DNA of 64,000 bases from Streptomyces sp. NBC_01244 (GTDB taxonomy: Bacteria > Actinomycetota > Actinomycetes > Streptomycetales > Streptomycetaceae). Below, piece after piece: positions 51,702 to 60,564 of the stretch; position 1 is the first letter of the stretch; every line of letters begins with the position of its first letter. The position numbers and the translations under genes were made by a program. The stretch spans positions 1,178,001 to 1,242,000 of the forward strand of contig NZ_CP108488.1 of the NCBI RefSeq assembly GCF_035987325.1, written 5' to 3'. Below the pieces are notes generated by a model. The model searched no databases and was not told where the DNA came from. It saw only the letters and a program-made list of their open reading frames with translations.

Positions 51702-52732
51702 CAGTGCGCCGCCTTGGCGAACGAGGCGTCCCAGTAGTCAGCGGCCGGCCCCGCCTTCTTCAAGCCCGCGGTGTCCTTCAGCAGCTTGATCATGTCCGTC
51801 CACTGCTGCTCGGTGTTGACCCCGGCCGCACCCGCCTTTTCGAGCTGCAGCAGCGGCACGGCCTTGTCCAGCTGCTTGCGCATCACGTCCTCCGGTGGCG
51901 CCATGTCGGCCTTACCCCCCATGGCCTTGACCGCCGCGTCCGGGTCCTTGACGGCCTCCGTCCAGGACTTCTGGACCGCCCGCACCATCTTCTGGACCAG
52001 GTCCTTGTCCGACGCGATGGTCTTCTCGTTGACCACGAGGCCGGTACCCAGCAGGTTCAGGCCGGTGTCGGCGTAGAGCATCACGTCGACCTGCTTGCCG
52101 CTCTTGGCCTCGATCGTCGGTGCCTGGTCGTGGAAGAAGCCCATGATGGCGTCGACCTTGCCCTCGTTCAGGGCCGCTATCTTTCCCGCCGCGTCGACGT
52201 TGACCAGCTGGACGTCCGCGGGCTTGAGCCCGTTGATCTCCAGCCAGGCCGGGAACGTCGCCCACATCGCGTCACCGGCGGTGCCTGCGATCTTCTTCCC
52301 CTTCAGGTCCTGGGGGGTCTTGATGTTCCGGTCGGCGAAGAACTCCAGCGACGCCGGACCCTTCTGCAGGAACACGCCGGCGGACTTCACCGGCATGCCA
52401 CTGTCGATCGCGTGCAGCAGCGGAGAGGTGTCCGCCCAGCCGAAGTCGGTGTGACCCTGGCCGACCGCCTTGATGGTGTTGCCGGACCCGGTGCCGGTGT
52501 TGATCGTGAGCTCGATGCCCTCGTCGGCGAAGTAGCCCTTCTCCAGCCCGTAGTAGAGCGGAGCGTGCTCGCCGTAGGGGGACCAGTTGAGCGTGAGGGT
52601 GACCTTGCGCTTGCCGTCCGCGGTGCTCTGCGGCTTGCTCGCGCCGCCGCACGCGGTCAGCGTGGTGGCGGCGACGAGCCCGGCAGCCAGGGCGGCGAGC
52701 GAACGGCGCGAAAGGAGGTGGTGCTGCGTCAT
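51701..52732 (-). CDS. ABC transporter solute-binding lipoprotein (NMT1/THI5/SsuA-like)
   Basis: 343 aa from MTQHHLLSRRSLAALAAG. Lipobox TLTAC, with an RR pair that could allow Tat export. The domain begins VTLTLNWSPYGEHAPLYYGL and continues YFADEGIELTINTGTGSGNT, KKIAGTAGDAMWATFPAWLE and KVDAIMGFFHDQAPTIE. NMT1/THI5-like proteins bind pyrimidine, riboflavin, taurine or sulfonate compounds. The ligand is unresolved here. Confidence 0.86.
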   Translation of the reverse strand: MTQHHLLSRRSLAALAAGLVAATTLTACGGASKPQSTADGKRKVTLTLNWSPYGEHAPLYYGLEKGYFADEGIELTINTGTGSGNTIKAVGQGHTDFGWADTSPLLHAIDSGMPVKSAGVFLQKGPASLEFFADRNIKTPQDLKGKKIAGTAGDAMWATFPAWLEINGLKPADVQLVNVDAAGKIAALNEGKVDAIMGFFHDQAPTIEAKSGKQVDVMLYADTGLNLLGTGLVVNEKTIASDKDLVQKMVRAVQKSWTEAVKDPDAAVKAMGGKADMAPPEDVMRKQLDKAVPLLQLEKAGAAGVNTEQQWTDMIKLLKDTAGLKKAGPAADYWDASFAKAAH

Positions 52733-52757
52733 GGGCGTGGCCTTCGGTGCAGGGGGA

Positions 52758-53702
52758 TCAGACGGTCGTGAGTGCCATGCCGTCACGGCGGCTGGCGTGC
52801 CAGGGGATGAGGAGGGACTCGGCGAGCTCGATCACGACGAAGAGCACGATGCCGATGGCTGACATCAGGAGCAGGTCGGCAAACAGCAGTGGCGCGTCCA
52901 GATTGCCGCTGGAGGCGAGCAGGACGTATCCCAGGCCCTCCTGTGCGCCGACGAACTCGCCTACGACCGCGCCGACCACGGCCAATGTCACCGCGACCTT
53001 CAGGCCCGCCATCACGTGCGGCAGTGCTCCGGGCAGACGGAACTTGGCAAAGGTCTGCCAGGTGCTGGCGCCCATCGTCGCGGACAGTTCCAGCAGCTCG
53101 GGGTTGATCGACCGCAGGCCCGCCACGCTCGACACGACGACCGGGAAGAACGCGATCAACACGGCGAGCACGATCTTCGGAGTCATGCCGAACCCGAACC
53201 ACACCACAAGAATCGGCGCGATCGCGATCTTGGGGATCACCTGGGCGAAAAGGATGACCGGGTAGATGGCCCGCTCCAGCGTCTTCGAGTACACGATCAG
53301 CACCGCGGTCCCCACCCCGATGCCGGCGGCCAGAACGAAGCCGATCAGCGTCTCGTACGTGGTCACCCACGTGTGGCCCATCAGCTCGGACCGCTGATCC
53401 ACGAGGACGTCCAGCACGTCACCCGGCGCGGGGACCAGGTACGACGCCACCATCTCCTGCCAGGCCACGAACCACCAGACGAACTGGAGCACGCCCAGGA
53501 GCAGCGCCGGCCGCCAGGAGGCTTCGGCGACACGGGCGAGCCGGGCCGCCGCGTCGGGCCGGGCCGGGGGCCGCCTGCCCACCGGCCCGGCACCCGGGCT
53601 CCCGGGAGCGGACCCGGCGCGTTGCGACGGATGTGCGGACTCTGGAGTGTGGGCCGCGCCCCCAGCGGGGTACTCGGTTTGCTGCGGTGAGGAGGGCCTC
53701 AT
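52758..53702 (-). CDS. ABC transporter permease (SsuC-like)
   Basis: 314 aa from MRPSSPQQTEYPAGG; a TTG start 36 nt upstream is possible. A long Pro/Ala-rich cytoplasmic N-terminus precedes five to six membrane segments. The permease loop reads LLELSATMGASTWQTFAKFRLPGALPHVMAGLK. It lies 48 nt downstream of the cupin gene and 25 nt upstream of the binding-protein gene. Confidence 0.87.
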   Translation of the reverse strand: MRPSSPQQTEYPAGGAAHTPESAHPSQRAGSAPGSPGAGPVGRRPPARPDAAARLARVAEASWRPALLLGVLQFVWWFVAWQEMVASYLVPAPGDVLDVLVDQRSELMGHTWVTTYETLIGFVLAAGIGVGTAVLIVYSKTLERAIYPVILFAQVIPKIAIAPILVVWFGFGMTPKIVLAVLIAFFPVVVSSVAGLRSINPELLELSATMGASTWQTFAKFRLPGALPHVMAGLKVAVTLAVVGAVVGEFVGAQEGLGYVLLASSGNLDAPLLFADLLLMSAIGIVLFVVIELAESLLIPWHASRRDGMALTTV

Positions 53703-53750
53703 CTTTCGTTCAACCTCTTCGTCGTCACTGCGGAGCAAGATGGCCGCGCG

Positions 53751-54479
53751 TCAGGACCGCGGTGGGGCACCTTGCACGTACACGTCAAGCAGGCCGCACA
53801 TTCCGGGCCTGCGCCGGTCGGTCGGTTCCGCCAGCGCGTGGACCACGGCCGCCGGAAGGTGTTCGCCACTGCCCTGTTCCAGGGCCTTCAGGTAGCCCGC
53901 TGTCGCGTCCGAGGCGCTCTGGGCACCGTCGCGCCACCGCTGCCGCCACTCGGGGATGCGGGGACGGACCAGGTCCACTGCACTGGCGTAGAACTGGTCC
54001 AGCGCTGCGGGCCCGTCGATCGCGTAGGCGCCCCGCAGAGCCGTGAATCCCTCGATCGCGAGATCGCGGCGGCGCATCGCCGACGCGAGGGCAGTCTCGC
54101 CCGTACCCGTCAGCTTGGCCGCGGCCGCGTAGGCCGGCCGGTCGGCCAAGTACGACTGCGGAAAGGTGAGAACGGCGTCGCCGGCCTCCGGGAGCCCGCT
54201 GTTGGACATGATGACGAGGATCGTCAAGTCCTCTTCGTTGACCAGGCGGTGGATGGTGCCCGGGTCGAACCACACGACCACACCCGGCTCCAGCCGAGTG
54301 TTGGTGCTGCCTCGGGAGTTCAGTGTCTGGACCATTCCGCGGCCCGAAACGACGTAGTACCCCTCGGAGCAGGCAAGGTGCATGTGGGGCGATCCACCGA
54401 CCAGACCGTCGGCCGCCGGCTTTCCGCCGTACACCCGGAGCAAGGAGATCCCCACCCCACCCGGAAGCTGATCATTCAT
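53751..54479 (-). CDS. Cupin-domain protein heading the SsuABC-like operon
   Basis: 242 aa from MNDQLPGGVGISLLRVYG with GGGGGA upstream. The cupin core is near residues 25-95 (HMHLACSEGYYVVSGRGMVQTL; LEPGVVVWFDPGTIHRLVN; LTILVIMSNSGLPEAGDA). The C-terminal half is helical and unrecognised. It could be a metal enzyme for the imported compound or a ligand sensor. Its genome position, first in an importer operon, favours a role with that substrate. Confidence 0.75.
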   Translation of the reverse strand: MNDQLPGGVGISLLRVYGGKPAADGLVGGSPHMHLACSEGYYVVSGRGMVQTLNSRGSTNTRLEPGVVVWFDPGTIHRLVNEEDLTILVIMSNSGLPEAGDAVLTFPQSYLADRPAYAAAAKLTGTGETALASAMRRRDLAIEGFTALRGAYAIDGPAALDQFYASAVDLVRPRIPEWRQRWRDGAQSASDATAGYLKALEQGSGEHLPAAVVHALAEPTDRRRPGMCGLLDVYVQGAPPRS

Positions 54480-54494
54480 CTCAGTTCCCCCTAC

Positions 54495-54550
54495 GGAAAG
54501 GGCTTTCCCTAGCAAGCAGGAGGCTAGGGGCGGCCTTTGGCCCGCGTCAA
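54495..54550 (-). promoter_or_regulatory. Promoter of the cupin/ABC operon with a 14-bp palindrome
   Basis: Minus strand TTGACG (54545-54550) and TAGCCT (54521-54526), 18 nt apart. The palindrome GGAAAGGGCTTTCC (54495-54508) lies just downstream of the expected start point and before the ATG, a typical repressor position. The leader is too short for a riboswitch. Confidence 0.45.
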
Positions 54551-54640
54551 TGGATCAGCCGAGATCAAGCATCGGGCCCCAACTTCCTTGCTTCCAGCAC
54601 CTGTTACGCGTGTCGACTGCGGGCACGCCTACGCCCCGGT

Positions 54641-54670
54641 GCACCCCACCCTCCTCCAACGGTGGGGTGC
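54641..54670 (-). terminator. Terminator of the third ThuA gene
   Basis: Perfect 10-bp stem (GCACCCCACC with its complement) and a 10-nt loop, 112 nt past the stop codon at 54782. Confidence 0.6.
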
Positions 54671-54781
54671 CTCGGAGCCGTCTGATCACCAGGTCACCTG
54701 GTCACAGTTCGACGAACGGAAAACTCCTTGAGAAAGCGCTCACCTGCCCGATGTGGGAGCGGAGCCCCACCGGAATGGGCC

Positions 54782-56335
54782 TCAGACGGGGAGACCCCAC
54801 CTCTGGTTGGAACCGCCCCAGCAGGTCCACAACAGGACCTTGGTGCCGTCCGCGGAACCTGCGCCGGCGACGTCCAGGCATTTGCCGGACTGGGGGTTGC
54901 GCAGCTCGCCGGCCGGGGTGGGCGTCCACTGCTGGGCGGCCGATGCGTTGCAGTCCCACAGGTCGACCTTGGTGCCGTCGGCGGTACCTCCGCCGGAGAC
55001 GTCCAGGCACTTGCCGAGGGCGCGCAGTTCACCGGCCGGAGTTCGGGTCCACTGCTGGGCGTACCCTCCGCTGCACGTGAAGAGCTGGACCTGGGTGCCG
55101 TTCGTGGTGGCGGCGCCTGAGACGTCCAGGCACTTGCCCGCAAGGCCGAGCACCGGGCCGGGGGCCGGGGTGTTGAAGGCGAAGTCGTCGACGTCGAGGA
55201 GGCTTGATCCTGTACCGGTGAAGGTCAGATAGACGTCTGCGCGGCCAGAGGGCACGCCCGCCAAGGTCGTCGAGACGTCCTTGAAGGTCGCCCAGCCCCC
55301 GGTGTTCGGGACGGCGACGGAGCCGAGGACCGGGCCGGTCGGGGAGCCGGTACGGATCTGGATCGTGCCACCCGCCCCGCCGGACACGACACGCGCCTTG
55401 AAGGTGGTCGATCCGCCGACCGGGAGGTTCGCGTACGAGACCCAGTCGCCTGGGTCGAGGTAGCCGAGCGTCTGGCCGTTGTCGGCCCCCGCCTTGGTGA
55501 CGGTCCGGCCACCCTGGGTCGTCTGGAACGACTCGGCCTGGACTGTCCCCGTCCCGCCGCCCGAGGGCGTGCAGTCGGCATTGACGGCCCCGGCCGTGTA
55601 GCGGATCCCGCCCAGAAGCATCTTCCGGTACGCCGGGTCGGAATAGGACTCCTTGGTGTGGCCCATGCCGGTGTACCAGGAGCGTCCACCCTGGTGGTTC
55701 TTGCACCACGTGATCGGGTGGTCGCCCATGGCGCCGCTGCCGGGGCTGTAGCTGGTCTCGTCGAGGGACGCCAGGACATGCGCGCTGGTCCGCGGGTTCG
55801 ACCGGTAGGCGTACCACTCGTCGAACCGGCTCCACGACGCGGGCAGGTGCGCGGTGCTGGGGTGGACCGGATCCTCGACCCTGACGGCAGCTTGCTGCTG
55901 GGCGGGGTGGCTCTTGAAGTACGCACCGACGAGCTCCCCGTAGAACGGCCAGGAGTACTCGGTGTCGGCGGCGGCGTGGAGCCCCACGTAACCGCCGCCA
56001 CCGCGGATGTACCCCTCGAACGCCGTCTGCTCCGCGTCGTTCAGGACGTCGCCGGTGGTGAGGGCGAACACGACCGTTCTGTAGGCGGAGAGACCGGCCC
56101 GGGTGAAGACGGTGTCGTCCTCCGTGACGTCGACGGTGAATCCGTTGGCGGCCCCCAGATCTTTGATCGTCTGGACGGCCGTCGGGATGGCATCGTGCCG
56201 GAAGGTGTCCGTCTTCGAAAAGACGAGCACCTTGTACGACGGGTCGGCCGGAGCCACCGACGCATCCGCCGCCGGGGCGAGGGCGAGCGCGGCCAGTAGG
56301 GCCGCGGCGAGGAACGGCAACGCTTTTCTGATCAC
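54782..56335 (-). CDS. Secreted ThuA / CBM6 / CBM13 protein without dehydrogenase domain
   Basis: 517 aa from a GTG (VIRKALPFLAAALLAALALA) with AAGGA 6 nt upstream; an earlier in-frame extension lacks signal-peptide logic. Signal peptide, ThuA-like domain (about 35-265, YKVLVFSKTDTFRHDAIP through MLLGGIRYTAGAVNADC), CBM6-like (VQAESFQTTQGG) and a ricin-B/CBM13 trefoil with three repeats (GKCLDVSGAATTNGTQV; GKCLDVSGGGTADGTKV; GKCLDVAGAGSADGTKV). It is a natural dehydrogenase-less version of the two larger paralogues in the window. ThuA activity outside the cell is not understood. Confidence 0.85.
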   Translation of the reverse strand: MIRKALPFLAAALLAALALAPAADASVAPADPSYKVLVFSKTDTFRHDAIPTAVQTIKDLGAANGFTVDVTEDDTVFTRAGLSAYRTVVFALTTGDVLNDAEQTAFEGYIRGGGGYVGLHAAADTEYSWPFYGELVGAYFKSHPAQQQAAVRVEDPVHPSTAHLPASWSRFDEWYAYRSNPRTSAHVLASLDETSYSPGSGAMGDHPITWCKNHQGGRSWYTGMGHTKESYSDPAYRKMLLGGIRYTAGAVNADCTPSGGGTGTVQAESFQTTQGGRTVTKAGADNGQTLGYLDPGDWVSYANLPVGGSTTFKARVVSGGAGGTIQIRTGSPTGPVLGSVAVPNTGGWATFKDVSTTLAGVPSGRADVYLTFTGTGSSLLDVDDFAFNTPAPGPVLGLAGKCLDVSGAATTNGTQVQLFTCSGGYAQQWTRTPAGELRALGKCLDVSGGGTADGTKVDLWDCNASAAQQWTPTPAGELRNPQSGKCLDVAGAGSADGTKVLLWTCWGGSNQRWGLPV

Positions 56336-56487
56336 GTGGAGTCCTTCCACTGCTGGTTCTGGGTACGGGTGCCTTGACACGTCCGCAGCCACGCCTTCGT
56401 ACCGGCCGGGATGCTGCCGAGGTTGACGATGCGTCACTGCCCGGGTCGGGGCGATGAAGATGCCGCCGACCCGGACCCGATGACGTC

Positions 56488-57900
56488 TCAGTGCCTGCCG
56501 CGCGCTCCGCGTCGTCGCAGGAAGAAGACGGTGCCGCCGCCGACGGCGATGAGGGCGCCTCCGATGATGCCGACGCTCACGGCATTTTCTGCGGCGGGAC
56601 CGGCTCCGGTGGTGGCGAGCCCCCCGCCCTGGCCCGCCGGGCCGGGGGCGACGGAGACGCCGACGGTACCGATGGCAGCAGGGTCTTCGGTGGTGGTGTG
56701 GGGTGCCGGGGTCGCCGTGTTGGCGGGCCGGGAAGGCTTCCCGGAGGGACGGGCGGTGGGAAGCGCCTTGCCCGGACCGGTCTTGCCATCGGCGCCAAGC
56801 CGGATCCGGACGTCGGCCCCGGTGGCGCTGACCCGCTCGACGCTGATCGACAGCTGCGCCGCGCTGTCGGTGAGCGGGGCGCTGCCGGCTGCGAACGAGC
56901 CGAGGGCGGCCTTGTCGTCCTGCTTGGCATTGCTGACCATGACCGCGTGGTCGTAGTGACCTCCCGGGACGCGGTAGAGGTTCACGCCCTGGGCGATGTC
57001 GATGTCACGGGTGGCGGCATCGGGGGTGCGGTATTCGATGACGAGCCGGTCGCCCTGCGCGTTGAGCGGGAGGTCGACCGCACGGACGCCGGAAGTGCCC
57101 GCCGTGTGTAGTGGAGTGAGATGCACCGTGGTGGAGCCGGCGGGTTTGACGGTCTGCGGGGTCGTGAGCCACTGGCGGGCCAGCAACTCGGGTGCGCTCA
57201 GGCCCTTCTTCGCACCGCCGGCACCCATGGGGGTGCGGCTGCTGAATCCGTCGCGAGTGCAGTCGGCAAGGGTGCCTGCTGGGCACAACTCGCGTTCCTG
57301 GTGGGCGAATCCGAGGTTGTGTCCCAGCTCGTGGAAGAGGGCGGCCTTGTCGGCGACGGCTCCTTCGTGGAACCAGGTGACGGGCCCGGGCATGGAGCCG
57401 AGCCCCCACCAGTTGCCGCAGAAGCCGGTGCGGAAGACGACCGAGATACGGTCGTACGGCACGTCGGAGATGGCCTTGCGGGCGAGTTCGGCTATCTTGC
57501 CGGTTTCACACGCGGCGGAGTCGTCCAGGTCGATCGTGAACGGTCCGAACACGCCGTCCCCCTTGGCGGGGACGATGCTCATCCGATGGCCGGAGTTCTC
57601 CGCGTAGTACGAGGCGAGGGAGTCGCGGGCGCCAAAGAAGTTCTGCACGGCCAGGCCATGCGTCTTCTCCGCGTCGGCGAGAGGGCGGTTCCGGAAGTTG
57701 ACGAGCACCACGGCGTGGCGGTCGACGAGCTCCGGGGCGGCCGCGACCGGTGACGCGAAGAACGCCTGGCCGGCTGCCACGGCGCACGTGGTGCCCGCCG
57801 CGATCAGCAGGGGCAGCTTGAAGCCCGGGCGCCGCGCGGGACCGGCTGGCCGGTCAGGTAAGCGGGTTGCGACTCGGGTGGGAAACAGGCGAAATGCCAT
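56488..57900 (-). CDS. Cell-wall-anchored zinc metalloprotease with LAXTG sorting signal
   Basis: 470 aa. Signal anchor around residues 28-55. The extended zinc motif ALFHELGHNLGFAHQE (HExGHxxGxxH) near residue 190 marks a metzincin-like (M11/reprolysin-like) protease. The C-terminus has a Pro/Thr-rich stalk, then LATTG, a hydrophobic helix (VGIIGGALIAVGGGTVFFL) and an RRRGARGRH tail, fitting the LAXTG signal of class E sortases in Streptomyces. It could expose glycans by cutting glycoproteins. Weak ribosome site. Confidence 0.85.
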   Translation of the reverse strand: MAFRLFPTRVATRLPDRPAGPARRPGFKLPLLIAAGTTCAVAAGQAFFASPVAAAPELVDRHAVVLVNFRNRPLADAEKTHGLAVQNFFGARDSLASYYAENSGHRMSIVPAKGDGVFGPFTIDLDDSAACETGKIAELARKAISDVPYDRISVVFRTGFCGNWWGLGSMPGPVTWFHEGAVADKAALFHELGHNLGFAHQERELCPAGTLADCTRDGFSSRTPMGAGGAKKGLSAPELLARQWLTTPQTVKPAGSTTVHLTPLHTAGTSGVRAVDLPLNAQGDRLVIEYRTPDAATRDIDIAQGVNLYRVPGGHYDHAVMVSNAKQDDKAALGSFAAGSAPLTDSAAQLSISVERVSATGADVRIRLGADGKTGPGKALPTARPSGKPSRPANTATPAPHTTTEDPAAIGTVGVSVAPGPAGQGGGLATTGAGPAAENAVSVGIIGGALIAVGGGTVFFLRRRGARGRH

Positions 57901-58204
57901 CAGAGGGAAGACCTTTGACTGGTGGGGTGTGGTGACGCACGCGACTCGAGTGGCGCAGGGGGTACGGCGCCCTGGTCCATGGCCGCGTCAGGGAGACGGA
58001 TATCCGCCGCTGTGCCCGGAGGGCCAGCCCGACGTTCCGTCCTCTGGAGGTAGCAACGCGAGCCCGGAGTGGAGAACAATTCCTCGGATGAACTGCTGTC
58101 GCGACAGGGCTAGCGTACCCATATCCGCAAGGATGTTGGGTATTCCTGGTCCAACTTCGCTCCAACTGAGCATCACCGCGCATCTACACCGCGCCAACTG
58201 ATCA
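57901..58204. other. Upstream region of the metalloprotease gene
   Basis: No gene recognised. It probably contains the metalloprotease promoter, but I see no convincing box pair. Confidence 0.35.
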
Positions 58205-58224
58205 CTATTTCCCCGGATAGTCCG

Positions 58225-58350
58225 ATCTCTCAGGCATCCGACCGGGTGCTGCGCGCCGGACAAGTCCATGCAGCGGCCCGACTGCGGCTTGCGCACCGGA
58301 CCCGACCCGGCCGCGGGCACCGTGGTGGCGTTCAGCGACCGCCTGGAACA
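58225..58350 (-). pseudogene. Ricin-type (CBM13) repeat remnant
   Basis: The minus strand reads VPAAGSGPVRKPQSGRCM followed by DLSGAQ, close to TPAGELRNPQSGKCLDVAGAG in the third ThuA protein. Only one repeat survives and no signal peptide or enzyme domain adjoins it. Confidence 0.5.
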
Positions 58351-58559
58351 GCAGGTGGATGTCGAACAGGCCGGACTGCCTACGGCGCACGACCGCGACT
58401 GCCCTGCTCCTGCGAGGCCGCACGCCGCATCTGGTGGGGCACGAGGCCCGGCCCCTGCGGCAGCCGCGGAACCACGTCCCCCCACGACGGGGCCCTCTGG
58501 GAACCGCCTTCTTCCGGATCGTTGCCCATTGAACCGTCCGCCGAGTCGTGACACGACCC

Positions 58560-59026
58560 CTCCCCCGGCCTCGCCCCCACCCCGTCCGGTCCGGGGGGCG
58601 GCGCGCCGCGACACGGTGCGCCGTGTGACACAGAGCCGGGCAGCGACGCACCGCCCTCGGCGAGTAGGCGGACGATGACGGCCACCGAAGGCCGGTCGCC
58701 CCACGCCAGCTCGCGAAGGCTCGCTCCGGCCTCGCACCAAGCCTTCAGCCGCCAGGCGACCGTTGCCGACCACCCGGCGCCTGTCCCTGGCTCTCACAGC
58801 ACGGACAATCCCCTAATCCCCTGCCGTCACCCGACCGGAGATCCGCGCGGCTCCGCGACCTGGGCGGCCGCTCCGAACCGGCTTCCTGGTTGTCCCTCAC
58901 GAGGTCACCGGCCTTCAGTAGGGCATCGGCATACCGGGCGGTGTCCGCAGATCCTGCGGAGGCCGCGGAGCCGGACGCTGGATCCGACGCTGCGGCCTCC
59001 CAGCTTCCCCCGTCAACAAACCTCAT
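58560..59026 (-). pseudogene. Decayed CxxC/HTH protein related to the gene at 44317
   Basis: One frame gives SGDGRGLGDCPCCESQG (compare DAADGCPSCESWG) and ends early. Another frame gives AWCEAGASLRELAWGDRPS followed by VAVIVRLLAEGGASLPG (compare LYEAGATVGELAWSHRRSHT). The second CxxC and the linker are lost. At least one frameshift and a deletion separate the parts. Confidence 0.6.
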
Positions 59027-59095
59027 GGGCGTTGGTCAGCGCCAGCACCAGCACCAGCACCAAGCGGAACGTCGGCGCCGCGATGACGCCCTGCG
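58995..59095 (+). pseudogene. C-terminal fragment of a family-1 solute-binding protein with hexanucleotide expansion
   Basis: The plus strand reads RQQTSWALVSASTSTSTK then RNVGAAMTP, matching NKTSWTLVSASTKRNIGSAMTP near the end of the binding protein at 62545-63816. The extra STST comes from repetition of CAGCAC at 59043-59060. Only about 30 codons remain, and this fragment is on the opposite strand to both full copies. Confidence 0.7.
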
Positions 59096-59353
59096 AGCAC
59101 CAAGAGTGACCTTGCGGGCACGTCCGGCGAGCACCAAGACGGGTGTCTGATCCGGGGCGGCGATGTCGGACCAAGCTGATCTTGGCTCGGGTTGCACGCA
59201 GGGCCACAACGGGCCCTGTGGACTGCTCGTGGCGGCACTACGTGCACCGCGGCCCGCATACAGGTATCGAACAGGTAATACCACGGCTGTGCCCCGCATC
59301 CGGACCGGCAAATGTGGATACACCACCCGGCATGTCCGATCAGGGGAGTCCAG

Positions 59354-59792
59354 ATGCCTACCGCAGCCGTTCAGCCCCAGACCCGGCCCATCGGGGCAGA
59401 CGCCGACGAGCCCCTCCGATCTGAGCCTCACCACGGGCACCCTTGCGGGCATCAGCACCGTGCGGCGGTGCGTCGCGGAGACACTCGAGTCCCTCGACTG
59501 CACCGAACAGCTGATCCATACGGCCGAACTGCTGGCCACCGAGCTGCTCAGCAACGCCCTCCAGCACGCCGACACCAACGGCGCACCCAGCACTGTCCGC
59601 CTGGACGCGTACTGGAACGGCCGCGACCTGACCATCGCCGTCACCGACCGGGACCCGCGGTCGCCGGTCGCAAGGACCGCCGACGCCGACGAAGAACACG
59701 GACGCGGCCTCGCCCTCGTACAGGCGCTCGCCACCTGCTGGGGCACCCGTCCGTGCCCCGACGGCAAGACCGTCTGGTGCCACCTCGCCTGA
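59354..59792 (+). CDS. HATPase_c ATP-binding protein, probable frameshift near the N-terminus
   Basis: The conserved part is in one frame: LSLTTGTLAGISTVRRCVAE, LLATELLSNALQHADTNGA (N-box), IAVTDRDPRSP and GRGLALVQALATCWGTRP. The best start, an ATG with GGGGAG 5 nt upstream at 59354 (MPTAAVQPQTRPIGADADEP), is in a different frame and would need a one-base shift near 59410-59430. The alternative is an ATG at 59163 in the correct frame but with an unconvincing N-terminus. Same anti-sigma-like class as the gene at 24415. Confidence 0.65.
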
Positions 59793-59873
59793 ACCGGCCT
59801 CCTTCTCTCCCCCGGGCCCATTCTTGCTCCCGCTTCGCCAGGGCAACGCGCCTTGCGACCTCAGGAGACAGCC

Positions 59874-60290
59874 ATGCCCCTTCCCATTGCTCCCGCGCCC
59901 ACCCTTCTGCGGCCCGCCATGTACCTCAGGTACTCACCGTGTGATGTGCACGCGGCCCACCGCCACCACAAGGCGCTGCAGAGCTACGCCCTCAGGCTGG
60001 GCCTGCCGGCCCCCGTCATCTACATGGAGACAGGTCTGCCAACAGGTGACATGCCACCGCTGGAGCGTCTTGTCCGTGCGGTGCACGAGGGTTCCCACCG
60101 CATCGTCCTCGTTCCCGGCGAGTGGGTCTTCTCTGACGACGATGCCCAGGTGCGAAGGATTGTGACGCTGCTCAGACAGGTCGGCGTCCGCCGCATCCTG
60201 GCTTTGCCCGCACCCCACCGCTGGCCCCGGTACGCCACACCTGCCATGCCGTCATCTGAAATGACTGAGCAGGAACACGGTCGGCCCTGA
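59874..60290 (+). CDS. Hypothetical protein, single alpha/beta domain
   Basis: 138 aa from MPLPIAPAPTLLRPAM. It contains YALRLGLPAPVIYMETGLP, PLERLVRAVHEGSHRIVLVP and VRRIVTLLRQVGVRRIL, a strand-helix pattern reminiscent of small resolvase-like or recombinase-N-like proteins in Streptomyces, without catalytic residues I can name. It lies 81 nt after the ATPase gene, possibly in one unit. Confidence 0.6.
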   Translation: MPLPIAPAPTLLRPAMYLRYSPCDVHAAHRHHKALQSYALRLGLPAPVIYMETGLPTGDMPPLERLVRAVHEGSHRIVLVPGEWVFSDDDAQVRRIVTLLRQVGVRRILALPAPHRWPRYATPAMPSSEMTEQEHGRP

Positions 60291-60480
60291 AGGTCAACAA
60301 CAGGCCTTGTGCCAGGTGGCGCGTCGTTCCAGTCGATCTCACCCGCCTCGCCACCAAAGCCTCACCTCGAGCAGATAGGATCATGCCGCGCAGTCGACTT
60401 GCGGTTACGGCCGGTACGACGCACAGCCACTCGGTGGGAGTGTTCTTCGGTTCTTCCTCGGGCATCCGCGGCCGCGACGC

Positions 60481-60507
60481 CCGGATCCGACCGGACCGGA
60501 TCCGACC
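60481..60507. repeat. Direct repeat CCGGATCCGACC, 15-nt period
   Basis: Two exact 12-bp copies (60481-60492 and 60496-60507), each holding the palindrome GGATCC, 58 nt upstream of the ROK regulator start. This is a possible autoregulatory operator. Confidence 0.4.
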
Positions 60508-60564
60508 CAAGTCGTCGACGCGGTACCGCTATCCATCATGCGCTCGTGCCCCAGGGACTCCAAC

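Noticed and set aside
54480..54550. TPP riboswitch upstream of the NMT1/THI5-like operon
   Set aside because: The predicted leader is only about 40 nt and has no thi-box-like sequence.
60481..60507. Direct repeat as a transposon end or att site
   Set aside because: Only two short copies 15 nt apart, with no element between them. It is kept only as a possible operator.
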